Part shown: piece after piece, positions 45,560 through 56,650 of the stretch
Layout of the letters: each line of letters begins with the position of its first letter
Position numbering within the stretch: position 1 is the stretch's first letter
Assembly: GCA_034509755.1 (NCBI GenBank)
Contig: CM067541.1
Span: forward strand, 14,310,001-14,374,000
From: Anisodus tanguticus
Taxonomy: Eukaryota > Streptophyta > Magnoliopsida > Solanales > Solanaceae
Direction of reading: 5' to 3'
Length of the DNA: 64,000 nt
The notes under the pieces: model-generated
Seen by the model: the letters and a program-made list of their open reading frames with translations, nothing else
What the model was told of the DNA's origin: nothing
Database searches by the model: none
Position numbers and translations under genes: made by a program

Positions 45560-48500
45560 ATGCACACATTGGGATTGACTCAACCGGACCCAAATTGGTA
45601 TATGGACACCGGTGCCACTACTCACATGACTTCCGATTCAGGTACTCTCTCATCTTATTCCAATTTGAGCAACCCTCGGGGTATAATTGTTGGTAATGGC
45701 AACTCTATTCCAATTCAGGGTTATGGTCAGAAAATGTTGTCTCCCCCTAATCCACCCCTTATCTTGAAAAATACTTTACATGCCCCTAAATTGATTAAAA
45801 ATTTAGTGTATGTCCGAAAGTTCAACACTGACAAATCCGTTTCTGTTGAATTTGATCCTTTTGGTTTCTCTGTGAAGGATTTCAAGACGGGGAGTCATCT
45901 CATGAGGTGTGATAGTAGGGGGGACCTTTATCCTATCATGCCCGATTTCAGTCCATCGAGTCAAGCCTTGCCGTCAGTTTTTACAGCCATTTCTCCTTCC
46001 GTGTGGCATGCTCGCCTTGGTCATCCGGGATCGTCTATTTTATCAGTTTTAGATAAAAATAGCTTTATTTCTTGTAAGGGTACGAGTCGTACTCAAATTT
46101 GTCAATCTTGTTCGTTAGGAAAAATTGTTAAGTTGCCATTTGTGGACTCAAATTCTCATACTTCACAGCCATTTGATATTATTCATAGCGACCTATGGAC
46201 TCAAATTATGTTCTGTTTTTGGATGATTATTCTGAATTTTTGTGGACGTTTCCAATTTCTAATAAATCTCAAGTGTTTTCTGTCTTCATAAAATTTAGAG
46301 CATTCATTAGAACACAATTCGAAAGAGAAATAAAAAATATTCAGTGTGATAATGGGAAAGAGTATGACAATAGGGCGTTTCGGGAGTTCTGTGATAATAA
46401 TGGGATCAATTTTCATTTTTCGTGCCCTCATACATCTTTTCAAAATGGAAAAGCCGAACGCAAAATTCATTCCATAAATAACATTGTCCGCACTCTATTA
46501 CTTCATGCTTTCGTACCCCCGTATTTTTGGCATCATGCTCTGCAAATGGCAACATATCTCCTTAACATAATTCCGTCCAAAGGTCTGACATATTCTTCCC
46601 CCCTCCAAATCCTATATAATAAGAACCCTTCTTATTCTCATCATAGAATTTTTTGGTGCTTGTGTTATCCGTTATTCCCATCCACCACAATTAACAAACT
46701 TTAGGCTCGGTCTACCCCGTGTGTATTTTTGGGTTATCCGTCTAATCATCGTGGTTATAAATGCTTTGATTTATCCTCCAAGAAAATCATAATTAATCAC
46801 CATGTCATTTTTGGTGAAACCCAATTTCCTTTTACGAAAGTTCATACTCTCGAGCCTAGGTCGTATAATTTTTTGGATGACCAAATATCTCCCGCACCCA
46901 AAACTCTCCAACGGGCCCACTGCCCGCTGGCCCCACTGTACCATCCCATGTTCCAGTTACTGGATCAGTCCCAGCAATTGGGCCAGTCCAGCCCCATTCG
47001 GGAACCGGTCCAATAGATGCTCCAGTTACCGATTTGGGCCGGCGGCAGCCCACCGCGCTCGTCCCGGTCCGTCCCGAGCCCAGAAAATTCCCAAAATTCA
47101 CTCAATTCTTCCTCGAGTCATATACCGGTCACTCGTAGTCAACGAGATATATTTACACCTAAAAGACATTTTAATTTACATTCTGATGTCTCTAAATCCC
47201 CCTTGCCCCATAATCTTGTGTCCGCCTTAAATGACCCTAATTGGAAAATTGCTATGACTGATGAATATAATGCTCTTATTGATAATAAGACGTGGGAGTT
47301 GGTGCCCCGTCCATATGGTATTAATGTTATCAGGTCTATGTGGATTTTTGCTTATAAGGAGAATTCAGATGGTTCATTTGCTCGACATAAGGCGCGACTT
47401 GTGGGTGATGGTAAGACTCAGCAGGTTGGGATAGATTGTGGGGAGACGTTTAGTCCGGTGGTCAAGCCGGCTACTATTCGCATTGTGCTTAGCTTGGCTG
47501 TTTCAAAGACATGGCCTATTAATCAGTTGGATGTCAAGAATGCTTTCCAACATGGTGACCTCAAAGAAACAATCTATATGCATCAGCCGTTGGGTTTCAG
47601 GGATCCCAACCGTCCTCATCATGTCTTTTTATTGAAGAAGTCCTTATATGGGCTTAAGAAGTCTCCACGGGCCTAGTATACGAGGTTTGCTGACTTTGTT
47701 TCGACTATTAGGTTCACTCACAGCAGGTCAGATAATTCCTTATTCATCTATCGCCGTGGTTCGTCCTTGGCCTACATTCTGTTGTATGTGGATGATATCA
47801 TTTTGACTGCCTCTTCCGATGCATTACGCCAGTCTATCATGGCCATGCTCAGCTCTGAGTTTGCTATGAAAGACTTAGGGCCATTGAGTTACTTTTTGGG
47901 GATTGTCGTCAAGCGTCACTCAGATGGTTTGTTTTTGTCTCAACGAAAGTATGCTGCTGAGATCATAGAGAGGGCTGGGATGTCATCATGTAAGTCCATT
48001 TCGACTCCAGTTGATGCAAAACCCAAGCTTAGTGCCGCGGCAGGTGCACCATACGAGGACCCGACCCGCTATCGCAGTCTTGCAGGGGCCCTCCAGTATC
48101 TTACCTTTATCAGACCAGATATTACGTATGTTGTTCAGCAGGTGTGTTTATTCATGCATGATCCCAGAGTTGAGCACATGAATGCAATCAAACACATCAT
48201 TCAGTATATTCAGGGGACACTGGACTATGGTTTGCACTTGTATCCTTCATCTACATCCACATTTGTCTCGTACACAGATGCGGATTAGGGTGGTTATCTG
48301 GACACCAGACGGTCTACGTGAGGATATTGTATGTTCCTTGGCAACAACTTGGTCTCATGTTCGGCAAAGCGTCAGGCAACTCTATCACGCTCAAGTGTAG
48401 AGGCCGAATATTGAGGGGTAGCAAATGTGGTCTCGGAATCATGTTGGCTACGTAATTTGCTTTTGGAGCTTCATTGTCCCATTCAGAAGGCAACCTTGGT

Positions 48501-48753
48501 ATACTGCGATAACATTAGTGCCATCTACCTGTCAGGTAACCCGGTTCAGCACCAGCGCACTAAGCATATCGAAATGGACATTCACTTTGTCCGTGAAAAG
48601 GTTGCTAGGGGTCACGTTCGCGTATGCCATGTCCCATCTCGTTATCAAATTGCAGATATCTTTACAAAAGGTCTTCCCTCGGTCCTTTTTGAAGATTTTA
48701 GGGACAGTTTCAGCGTTCGAAGACCACCCACTATGACTGCGGGGGTGTGTTAA
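45560..48753 (+). pseudogene. A3 protease-integrase-RT-RNase H, inactivated
   Basis: 45560-46291: WYMDTGATTHMTSDSG, HARLGHPG, CQSCSLGK. 46195-46704: integrase with CDNGKEYDN and NGKAERKIHS, ending in a CAG-to-TAG stop. 47017-47676: RT (GIDCGETFSPVVKPATIR, QLDVKNAFQHGDLKE) ending at a TGG-to-TAG stop. 47767-48288: LYVDDIILTASS and the RNase H start, ending TAG for Trp in the DADW motif. 48427-48753: RNase H tail. The last codon, TAA, lies inside the 3' LTR (48751-48753). Confidence 0.87.
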
Positions 48754-49064
48754 ATATACAATATACACACATGTATATTGTATATTATTTCCATCGGATT
48801 CTACCCTTGGAGCTTTCGGTTTTGAGTATATTTTAGGTAATATAGTTAGGGTAAGTAGACAATGTAAGAATATTGTATATTAGGAAAATATATGTGTAGT
48901 ATATTGTTATGTATTTGTTACCTAAATTAGGATTATACACTACCATAATTGTAGAGTTAGAATTATGGTAGAATAAGATTTTAGGAATAGAATTCTCCTA
49001 TTTTGTAACTTGTATATATACCTATTCAATTAATGAAAATAAGCAAAGGGGGTTATTTCTTTCA
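48748..49064 (+). repeat. 3' LTR of copia A3
   Basis: TGTTAAATATAC to TTTCTTTCA, 317 bp. About 21 bp shorter than the 5' LTR, mostly by small deletions, but the terminal hairpin is kept (15-bp arms). Confidence 0.92.
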
Positions 49065-49101
49065 AATTGCAAATTGCCATTTGTAATAGATTATTAATTA
49101 T

Positions 49102-49493
49102 TGTTAAATAAGGTAATATACCTGTGATATACACTGAATATACAGCAGTGTATATCACAGGTATACGTAAAACGATAAATCGGTGGACATCGGCGGTGGG
49201 CGGTGCAGGCCCAACACGCCGAGGCCCATCACGGGGGCTGTCCGGCCCAAAGACGGCCAGTGGCTGAATTGGTATATTAGGAAAGTATATTTTGTGTATA
49301 TTGTAGTGTATTTGTTACCTTAGTTAGGATATACTCTTACCATATTTAGGATATACACATACCATAATTGTATAGTTAGAATTATGATAGAATAAGGTTT
49401 TAGAAATAGAATAGGAATATGATTCTCCTATTTTGTAACTTGTATATATATCTATTCAATAAATGAAAATAATGAAGGGGATTATTTCTTTCA
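49102..49493 (+). repeat. 5' LTR of copia A4
   Basis: TGTTAAATAAGG to TTTCTTTCA, 392 bp. A perfect 19-bp inverted repeat: ATACCTGTGATATACACTG (49118-49136) with 49146-49164. Confidence 0.92.
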
Positions 49494-49505
49494 TGGTATC
49501 AGAGC
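49494..49505 (+). other. Primer-binding site of A4
   Basis: TGGTATCAGAGC, the canonical initiator tRNA-Met complement, directly after the LTR. Confidence 0.88.
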
Positions 49506-49655
49506 TGAGGTTTTACAAAAAAAATTCTCTCCCTAAATTTTTTGGACCCCCTCGGCCGAGACACCCCCTCCCCCCCTCGGGTTTCTCTTCCAAAATTTGT
49601 CTTCCGCTCTCAAAAACCTCTCTTAAACTTCCCCTCCTTCTTTGTTCTTATCAAT

Positions 49656-50758
49656 ATGTCTAAGATCAATTTTCACCCTGCCCTCACGGTTTCCAATATC
49701 AAGCTAAGTGTCCCTATTGTTCTTGAAATTGAAAACGTTCAATATGCAACGTGGGCGGAGTTGTTTAAAATTCACGCTATATCTTATCAAGTTCTTCATC
49801 ATATCATTCCTCCCGCTAGACCCCTTCTTGTGGAGGATCCTGAGTTATGGATTACACTTGATGCTACCGTTCTTCGGTGGATATACGCCACTATTTCGGT
49901 GGACCTTCTACAGACGATTATTGAGCCAGATACCACGGCTATGGCTACATGGAATAGATTGCGTGACATATTCCAAGACAACCAACATTCCCGTGTCGTC
50001 ACACTCGAGCAGGAATTCTCTCTCGTTCGAATAGACGAATTTCCGAACGTTTCTGCATATTGCAAGAAACTAAAGGAGTTGGCGGATCAACTCCGTAATG
50101 TTGGCGCACCAGTAACAAATAATCGTCTAGTTCTACAGTTGGTTGCCGGTCTTTCGGAGGCCTATAATGGTGTTGGAACTCTCTTTCGCCAAAGCAACCC
50201 TCTTCCCGACTTCCATCAAGCCCGCTCCATGCTTACGTTGGAAGAAGCCGGTTTGGCTAAAAAGGCGGCTACCGGAGCGAGCCCAGTTGTCATGATGGCG
50301 TCCTCTCCTAATCCTTCAGGTTTTGTTAATAATTCGGGCCAAAACCATAATAATGGTGGCGGCAAGAATAATCGCAAGAATAATAACAAAAACTGAGGGG
50401 GCAAACGCGGCGGTTCTGGTGGAGGTTCCGGTGGTCAGCAAGCAGGCGGTGGGTCCCATCCAATGAACAGTGGCACACCACCCCCATGGGCCCAAAGCAG
50501 TGGGGCCCATGGCAATGGAGCGGTGGCGGTGGGCCGTGGGCCGGCAGCCCATACAACCAGCGGTGAATTCCGGCCGGTGCTGGTCGGCCAACGTCCGTGC
50601 CCAATACCAAGCATTGGCGGCCCGGCGGCCGGTGGCCCAACAACGGCAAAGAACAGAGTTACGGCCCAGTTCCAGCACGGCCAGGAGTTCTTGGGCCCAG
50701 ACCTCCGCAAGCCCATCATGCAGCAGGCCCCACTCAGACCGATATCGAGGCCGCGATG
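49656..50758 (+). pseudogene. A4 gag, one main stop
   Basis: Open from the ATG at 49656 (MSKINFHPALTVSNIKLS) to a TGA at 50394-50396, where relatives have CGA (Arg). It contains the copia gag core (YATWAELFKIHA, TWNRLRDIFQDNQHSRVV, LKELADQLRNVG) and the basic NNRKNNNKN tail. Best preserved gag of family A in the window. Downstream Gly/Pro/Gln-rich linker frames are broken. Confidence 0.85.
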
Positions 50759-53700
50759 CACACGTTGGGATTGACTCAACCGGACCCAAATTGGTACATG
50801 GACAGCGGGGCCACTACTCACATGACTTTCGAATCAGGTACTCTCTCATCTTATTCCAATTTGAGCACCCCTCGGGGGATAATTGTTGGTAATGGCAGTT
50901 CTATTCCAATTCTAGGGTATGGTCAGAAAACGTTGTCTCCCCCCAATCCACCCCTCCTCTTGAAAAATACTTTACATGCTCCTAAATTGATTTAAAATTT
51001 AGTGTATGTTCGAAAGTTCACAAATGACAATTCGTTTTCGTTGAATTTGATCCTTTCGGTTTCTCTCCGTGAAGGATTTCAAGACGGGGAGTCATCTCAT
51101 GAGGTGTGATAGTAGGGGGGATCTGTATCATATCATGCCCGGTTTCAGTCCATCGAGTCCAGCCTTGCCGTCAGCTTTTGCAGCCATCTCTCCTTCCATG
51201 TGGCATGCTCGTCTGGGTCATCCGGGATCTTCTATTTTATCAGCTTTAGATAAAAATAGCTTTATTTCTTGTAAGGGTACGAGTCGTACTCCAATTTGTC
51301 AGTCTTGTTCATTAGGAAAAATTATTAAGTTGCCATTTGTAGACTCCAATTCTCATACTTCTATGCCATTTGACATTATTCATAGCGACTTATGGACATC
51401 TCCTGTTCTTAGTTCAATGGGTCATCGATATTATGTTCTCTTTTTAGATGATTATTCTAGATTTTTGTGGACGTTTCCAATTGCGAATAAATCACAAGTG
51501 TTTTCCGTCTTCATCAAATTTAGAGCGTTCATTCATACTCAATTCGAAAGAGCAATAAAAAATATTCAATGTGATAATGGGAAAGAGTATGACAATAGGG
51601 AGTTTCGGAAATTTTGTGCTACTAATGGGATAAATTTTCATTTTTTCATGTCCTCATACATCTTCACAAAATGGGAAAGCCGAACGCAAAATTCGTTCCA
51701 TAAATAACATTGTCCGAACTCTCCTAATACATGCCTCCATACCTCCATATTTTTGGCATCATGCTCTACAAATGGCCACATATCTTCTTAACATAATTCC
51801 TTCTAAAGGTCTGACATATTCTTCCCTCCTAAAAATCCTGTACAATAAGAACCCGTCTTATTCTCATCTTCTGATTTTTGGGTGCTTGTGTTATCCGTTA
51901 TTCCCATCCACCACAATTAACAAACTTCAAGCTCGGTCTACCCCGTGTGTGTTTTTGGGTTATCCGTCGAATCATCGTGGTTATAAGTGTTTTGATTTAT
52001 CCTCCAAGAAAATCATCATCAATCGCCATGTCATTTTTGATGAAACTCAATTCCCATTTACGAAAGTTCATACTCCCGAACCTAAGTCGTATAATTTTTT
52101 GGATGACCAAATATCCCCGTATATTATTCAGAATTTTTCGGACATCTCCCGTACACAAAATCCTCCAGCGGGCCCACTGCCCGCATGGACCCACAGTACC
52201 ACCACGGCCAGCACCCCCAGCCACTAGAATAGTTCCAGCAATTGGGCCAGTCCAGCCCATATCTGGAACTAATCCAGAAGCCGATTCCAGTATGAACCGA
52301 TTTGGGCCAGCAGGCCCACTGCCTGCTGGCCGATCCGTCCCGAGCCCAGAAAATTCCCAAAATATCCTCAATGCTTCCTCGAGTCATAGACCGGTCACTC
52401 GTAGTCAGCGAGGTATTTTCACACCTAAAAGACATTTTAATTTACATTCTGATGTCTCTAAATCCCCCTTGCCCCGCAATCCTGTGTCCGCATTAAATGA
52501 CCCTAATTGAAAAATTGCTATGACTGATAAATATAATGCTCTTATTGATAATAAGACGTGGGAGTTGGTGCCCCGTCCATATGGTATTAATGTTATCAGG
52601 TCTATGTGGATTTTTGCTCATAAGGAGAATTCAGATGGGTCCTTTGATCAACATAAGGCGCGACTTGTTGGTGATTGTAAGACTCAGCAGGTTGGAATTG
52701 ATTGTGGTAAGACGTTTAGTCCGGTGGTCAAACCGGCTACCATTCGTACTGTGCTTAGCTTGGCTCTTTCAAAGACTTGGCCAATTCATCAGTTGGATGT
52801 CAAGAATGCTTTTCTACATGGTGATCTCAAGGAAACAGTCTATATGCATCAGCCATTGGGTTTCAGGGATCCCAATCGCCCTCATCATGTCTGTTTGTTG
52901 AAGAATCATTATATGGGCTTAAGCAGTCTCCACGGGCCTAGTATACACGATTTGCTGACTTTGTTTCAACTATTGGGTTCACTCATAGCAGGTCAGATAA
53001 TTCCTTGTTCATCTACCGCCGTGGTTCGTCCTTAGCTTACATTCTGTTATATGTGGATGATATCATCTTGACTGCCTCCTCTGATGATTTGCGCCAATCT
53101 ATCATGGCCATGCTCAGTTCTAAATTTGCTATGAAAGACTTAGGGCCTTTGAGTTATTTTTTGGGGATTGTCGTCAAGCGTCATTCAGGTGGCTTGTTTT
53201 TGTCTCAACGAAAGTATGCTGCTGAGATCATAGATAGGGCTGGGATGTCATCCTGTAAGTCCACTTCCACGCCAGTTGATGCAAACCCAAAGCTAAGTGT
53301 CACAGCAGGTGCACCATACGAGGACCCGACCCGCTATCGTAGTCTGGCAGGGGCCCTCCAGTATCTTACCTTTACCAGAACGGATATTACATATGCGGTT
53401 CAGCAGGTGTGTTTATTCATGCATGATCCCAGAGTTGAGCACATGAATGCAATCAAACGCATCATTCGGTATATTCAGGGGACACTAGACTATGGGTTGC
53501 ACTTGTATCCTTCATCTACATCCACACTTGTCTCTTACACGGATGCTGATTGGGGTTGTTGTCCCGACACCAGACGGTCAACTTCTGGCTACTGTATGTT
53601 TCTTGGCAACAACTTGGTCTCCTGGTCAGCGAAACGTCAGGCAACTCTATCATGCTCAAGTGCCGAGGCAGAATATCGAGGGGTAGCGAATGTGGTCTCC

Positions 53701-54018
53701 GAATCATGTTGGCTACGTAATTTTCTTTTGGAGCTTCATTGTCCCATTCAGAAGGCGATCTTGGTATATTACGACAACATTAGTGCCATCTACCTTTCAG
53801 GTAACCCAGTTCAACACCAACGCACCAAGCATATCGAAATGGACATTCACTTTGTCCGTGAAAAGGTTGCAAAGGGTCAAGTTCGCGTATGTCATGTCCC
53901 GTCTCGTTATCAAATTGCAGACATCTTTACAAAGGGTCTACCAGCGGTTCTCTTTGAAGATTTTAGGGACAGTCTCAGCGTTCGAAAACCGCCCGCTATG
54001 ATTGCGGGGGTGTGTTAA
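50759..54018 (+). pseudogene. A4 pol; RT/RNase H end still open
   Basis: Protease WYMDSGATTHMT (50597-50995 frame) ends at a TAA at 50993. Frame 51069-51707: HARLGHPG, CQSCSLGK, FLDDYSRFLW, CDNGKEYDN. A frameshift near 51645 follows. Frames 51772-52227 and 51878-52510: integrase end and linker. Frame 52520-53035: RT (QLDVKNAFLHGDLKETVY); its DCGET catalytic-region motif is DCGKT. Frame 53005-54018: 337 codons with LYVDDIILTASS and complete RNase H (DADWGCCPDT, SSAEAEYRGVAN, HQRTKHIEMDIHFV). The stop at 54016-54018 lies inside the LTR. Confidence 0.87.
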
Positions 54019-54410
54019 ATAAGGTAATATACTGTGATATGCACCGAATATACAAAGCGGTGTATATCACGGGTATACGAAGCGATAAATCGGTGGACAA
54101 TGGCAAGTGGCGGTGCGTGTGCCCAACACGCCGAGGCCCATCACGAGAGGCATCCCGCCCGGCCCAAAGACGCGCGTGGGTCGAATTGGTATATTAGGAA
54201 AGTATATTTTGTGTATATTGTAGTGTATTTGTTACCTTAGTTAGGATATACTCTTACCATATTTAGGATATACACATACCATAATTGTATAGTTAGAATT
54301 ATGGTAGAATAAGGTTTTAGAAATAGAATAGGAATAGGATTCTCCTATTTTGTAACTTGTATATATATCTATTCAATCAATGAAAATAATGAAGGGGATT
54401 ATTTCTTTCA
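54013..54410 (+). repeat. 3' LTR of copia A4
   Basis: TGTTAAATAAGG to TTTCTTTCA, 398 bp. Its hairpin has CACCG/CGGTG where the 5' LTR has CACTG/CAGTG, a matched change on both arms. Confidence 0.92.
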
Positions 54411-55109
54411 ATTATATCATAGAAAATTTCCATTAAAATACTTTCATTTTCCTTTTTGTTATGATTTCTCAACTTTTTGCTTTTATCTTTTTTTGGGTTG
54501 AAAATACAAGTTTTGGAAACTTTTTGTTGCATTGTGATCAACTGTAGTCCAAAAATATTCTTAAATTTCTATTAAAAGGACAATGTAAGATTATAAAATT
54601 ATGTTGGTGTTACGAATCAGCTTCAGCCCACAGTAACAACTATTGGGACAAGAAGAAGTAATAGGGTTAAAAGGCTTTCACAAAGGTAGATATGGGAGTC
54701 GGGACCATTTAGCAACTAGTTTAAACAAAGATGAGGAGTTAGAAGGGTGGTTATGCCATTTATGATTATGCTTAGGTAAAGACTATACTTCTCATCCCAA
54801 TTATCTCTGTGTTTCTCATCTCTTTTTCTACCATCTCTAGTTACTTTACTTTCAGTATTCTCCATTGTAATTTAATAGTTTGAGTGTTACAAGTACTATT
54901 TAAAAGTATAATTATATTACAGTTCTTAGTAGTTTGGGTATTGTTACAGTTGGTTTTACATGTATCATCAATTTTGTGATTTTGGTGTCAATGTAAAAAG
55001 GTATTGTGTAAAGACTAAAGACTGCGTAAATTATTTTATACCAAAAACATTCCTAAGGTTGATGTTGCAGAACAGTCAAACAATTGGAGTGACAATATTA
55101 AGAATCAAT

Positions 55110-55755
55110 GTTCGAATTCCACTAGAAACCACGTTAGGTGAATTCTAAATTTTAGTTACCTAAACTATGATTGATAGAGTTATTCAATATCTGAAGTAAG
55201 AGAATAGACATGTCCATTTGGAAAAAACATAAATACTACGAGTTGGGTAGTTTATCTTGGGTGGGGGACTCCTAAAGAGTAATGAATGCGTGCAATTAAT
55301 CATGACATCTATAGATTCTCTGATTACAAATTAACTTTATATTCTATGACAATTATACCGGTCACTAATCATGACAATTTTGTTTTGTCAATATATTTAG
55401 TGACGCGGTGATTGTTTTAACAACAAAATTATAAACCATTTTATAAAAGCAAACTTGATGGTAATTTATACATTTAGAGAAGTAACACTTTTCGAATATT
55501 AAAAGTAGTATTTAGTGACCAAATTACATTATTTCTACTACAAACTACATATAACTTTAGAGAAATTGATATCGTCACCACATAAGGTGAATTATAAGTT
55601 TAATTTGCTTAAATTTGGTGGATAGAGTTATACAATATCTGAACGGAATAGGAGATTAGACATGTCCATTCGGGGGAAATATAAAGACTACTAGATGGGT
55701 GGTTTATCTTGGGCGGATGACTCCTAAAGAGTAACTAATGCGCTCAACTAAGCTA
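55110..55755 (+). repeat. Local direct repeat in intergenic DNA
   Basis: About 55130-55300 and 55585-55750 are related: both have GGTGAATT, GATAGAGTTAT.CAATATCTGAA, AGACATGTCCATT, GTTTATCTTGGG and GACTCCTAAAGAGTAA. A third copy is in duplication copy 1 at about 37068-37230. Family unknown. Confidence 0.65.
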
Positions 55756-56184
55756 AAATTTGACTGTGAGCTAGCGTAATAATATAAGCCTATCTGATTG
55801 TAAGACTGATTGGTCAAACAGAGATGAAAGTTGGTCATAATGATCCAAAAGGTCGTCTTGCTCAACTGATCAAATGTGAAGAAAACAGAGAAATACTTTT
55901 GTCTAAGCATGCTGTTTTGTTTCATTTTATATTTAAGAGATCGATGTATCAGTCGAACTACTTGCAAGTTAATTATATGAACATACATTTATCAGTATTA
56001 ATTACTTAAAAAAATAATTCCAATGTATATAAATTATAATCTAGAAAAGAGTACGTCTGGAACCCGCAACCAAAAATTTGGACAAAAAGAAAACAGGAAG
56101 TAACTGTAACTGATTGAATTTCCACAGGTAAGACATTCAAAAATTACACTCAAAACTTCTTATAGCTTTTTAAGTAATCGTGTC
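55756..56184. other. Intergenic, no recognised gene
   Basis: AT-rich. Small frames at 55704-55988 (-) and 55824-56009 (+) overlap each other and resemble nothing known. It does not contain the missing part of the glycosyltransferase found beyond A5. Confidence 0.4.
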
Positions 56185-56488
56185 TGTTAGATATACATAA
56201 TATACACAATATACTCTATGTATATTGTGTATATTATGTATCCCGAAATTATCAAGTGCACTGCCCACCCGTGGGCAGTCTCCTCCTTCTCCTCTACATT
56301 GTACAATTATGTAATGTAATATTGTAGTGTAATTAGTATTGTACACTTACCATAATTGTATAGTTAGTCTCCAAATAGAATAAGGTTTTAGGAATAGAAT
56401 AGGAATATGATTCTCATATTATGGAAATATGTAACTTGTATATATACTCTTTCAATTAATGAAAATAATCAAGGGATTATTTCTTTAA
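56185..56488 (+). repeat. 5' LTR of copia A5
   Basis: TGTTAGATATAC to TTTCTTTAA; the expected terminal CA is AA. It carries a perfect 22-bp inverted repeat, 56193-56214 with 56220-56241 (5-nt loop), the longest in the family here. Confidence 0.88.
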
Positions 56489-56500
56489 TAGTATCAAGAG
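56489..56500 (+). other. Mutated primer-binding site of A5
   Basis: TAGTATCAAGAG, where the other copies have TGGTATCA. One G-to-A change in the tRNA-Met complement. Confidence 0.7.
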
Positions 56501-56650
56501 TCTAGGTTAATATTTTCTCCCACTTTCCCCTTCATATTTCCGTCCAAACCACCGAATGCGAGCCCCTTCCTCGGTTTCCGTGATCGGAAATTATTTTTCT
56601 CTTCCTAATTTTTTCTCCCCAATCCCTACATCACGTCTTGCGTTGCTATT

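Larger units (their letters stand above)
44036..49064 (+). mobile_element. Copia A3: full-length family-A element
   Basis: LTRs 44036-44373 and 48748-49064, with the perfect duplication AATTG (44031-44035 and 49065-49069). Order: PBS, leader with a poly-C run of 21 (44440-44460), gag, PR, IN, RT, RNase H. Many nonsense mutations. It has a 30-nt in-frame-sized gap in integrase near 46199 compared with A2 and A4. Confidence 0.94.
49102..54410 (+). mobile_element. Copia A4: full-length family-A element
   Basis: LTRs 49102-49493 and 54013-54410, with the perfect duplication ATTAT (49097-49101 and 54411-54415). It lies only 33 bp of host sequence after A3. PBS, gag, PR, IN, RT and RNase H are present in order. 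Its LTR U3 differs strongly from those of A1 and A3: a GC-rich block with CCCAACACGCCGAGGCCCA occurs only here. Confidence 0.94.
43819..55463 (+). repeat. Segmental duplication, copy 2 (interrupted by copia A3 and A4)
   Basis: Host sequence at 43819-44035, 49070-49101 and 54416-55463 is collinear with copy 1. Relative to copy 1, about 100 bp is extra near 54485-54595 (TTTTTTTGGGTTGAAAAT and following). Both insertions are bounded by clean target duplications, so they came after or independently of the duplication. Confidence 0.85.

Noticed and set aside
50316..50821. Minus-strand ORFs of 107-157 codons
   Set aside because: Antisense of the gag/protease linker of copia A4; composition reflects the GGCCCA words.
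54012..54240. Small ORFs at the A4 3' LTR as host genes
   Set aside because: They lie in the GC-rich block of the LTR, which is also present in the 5' LTR at 49190-49260.
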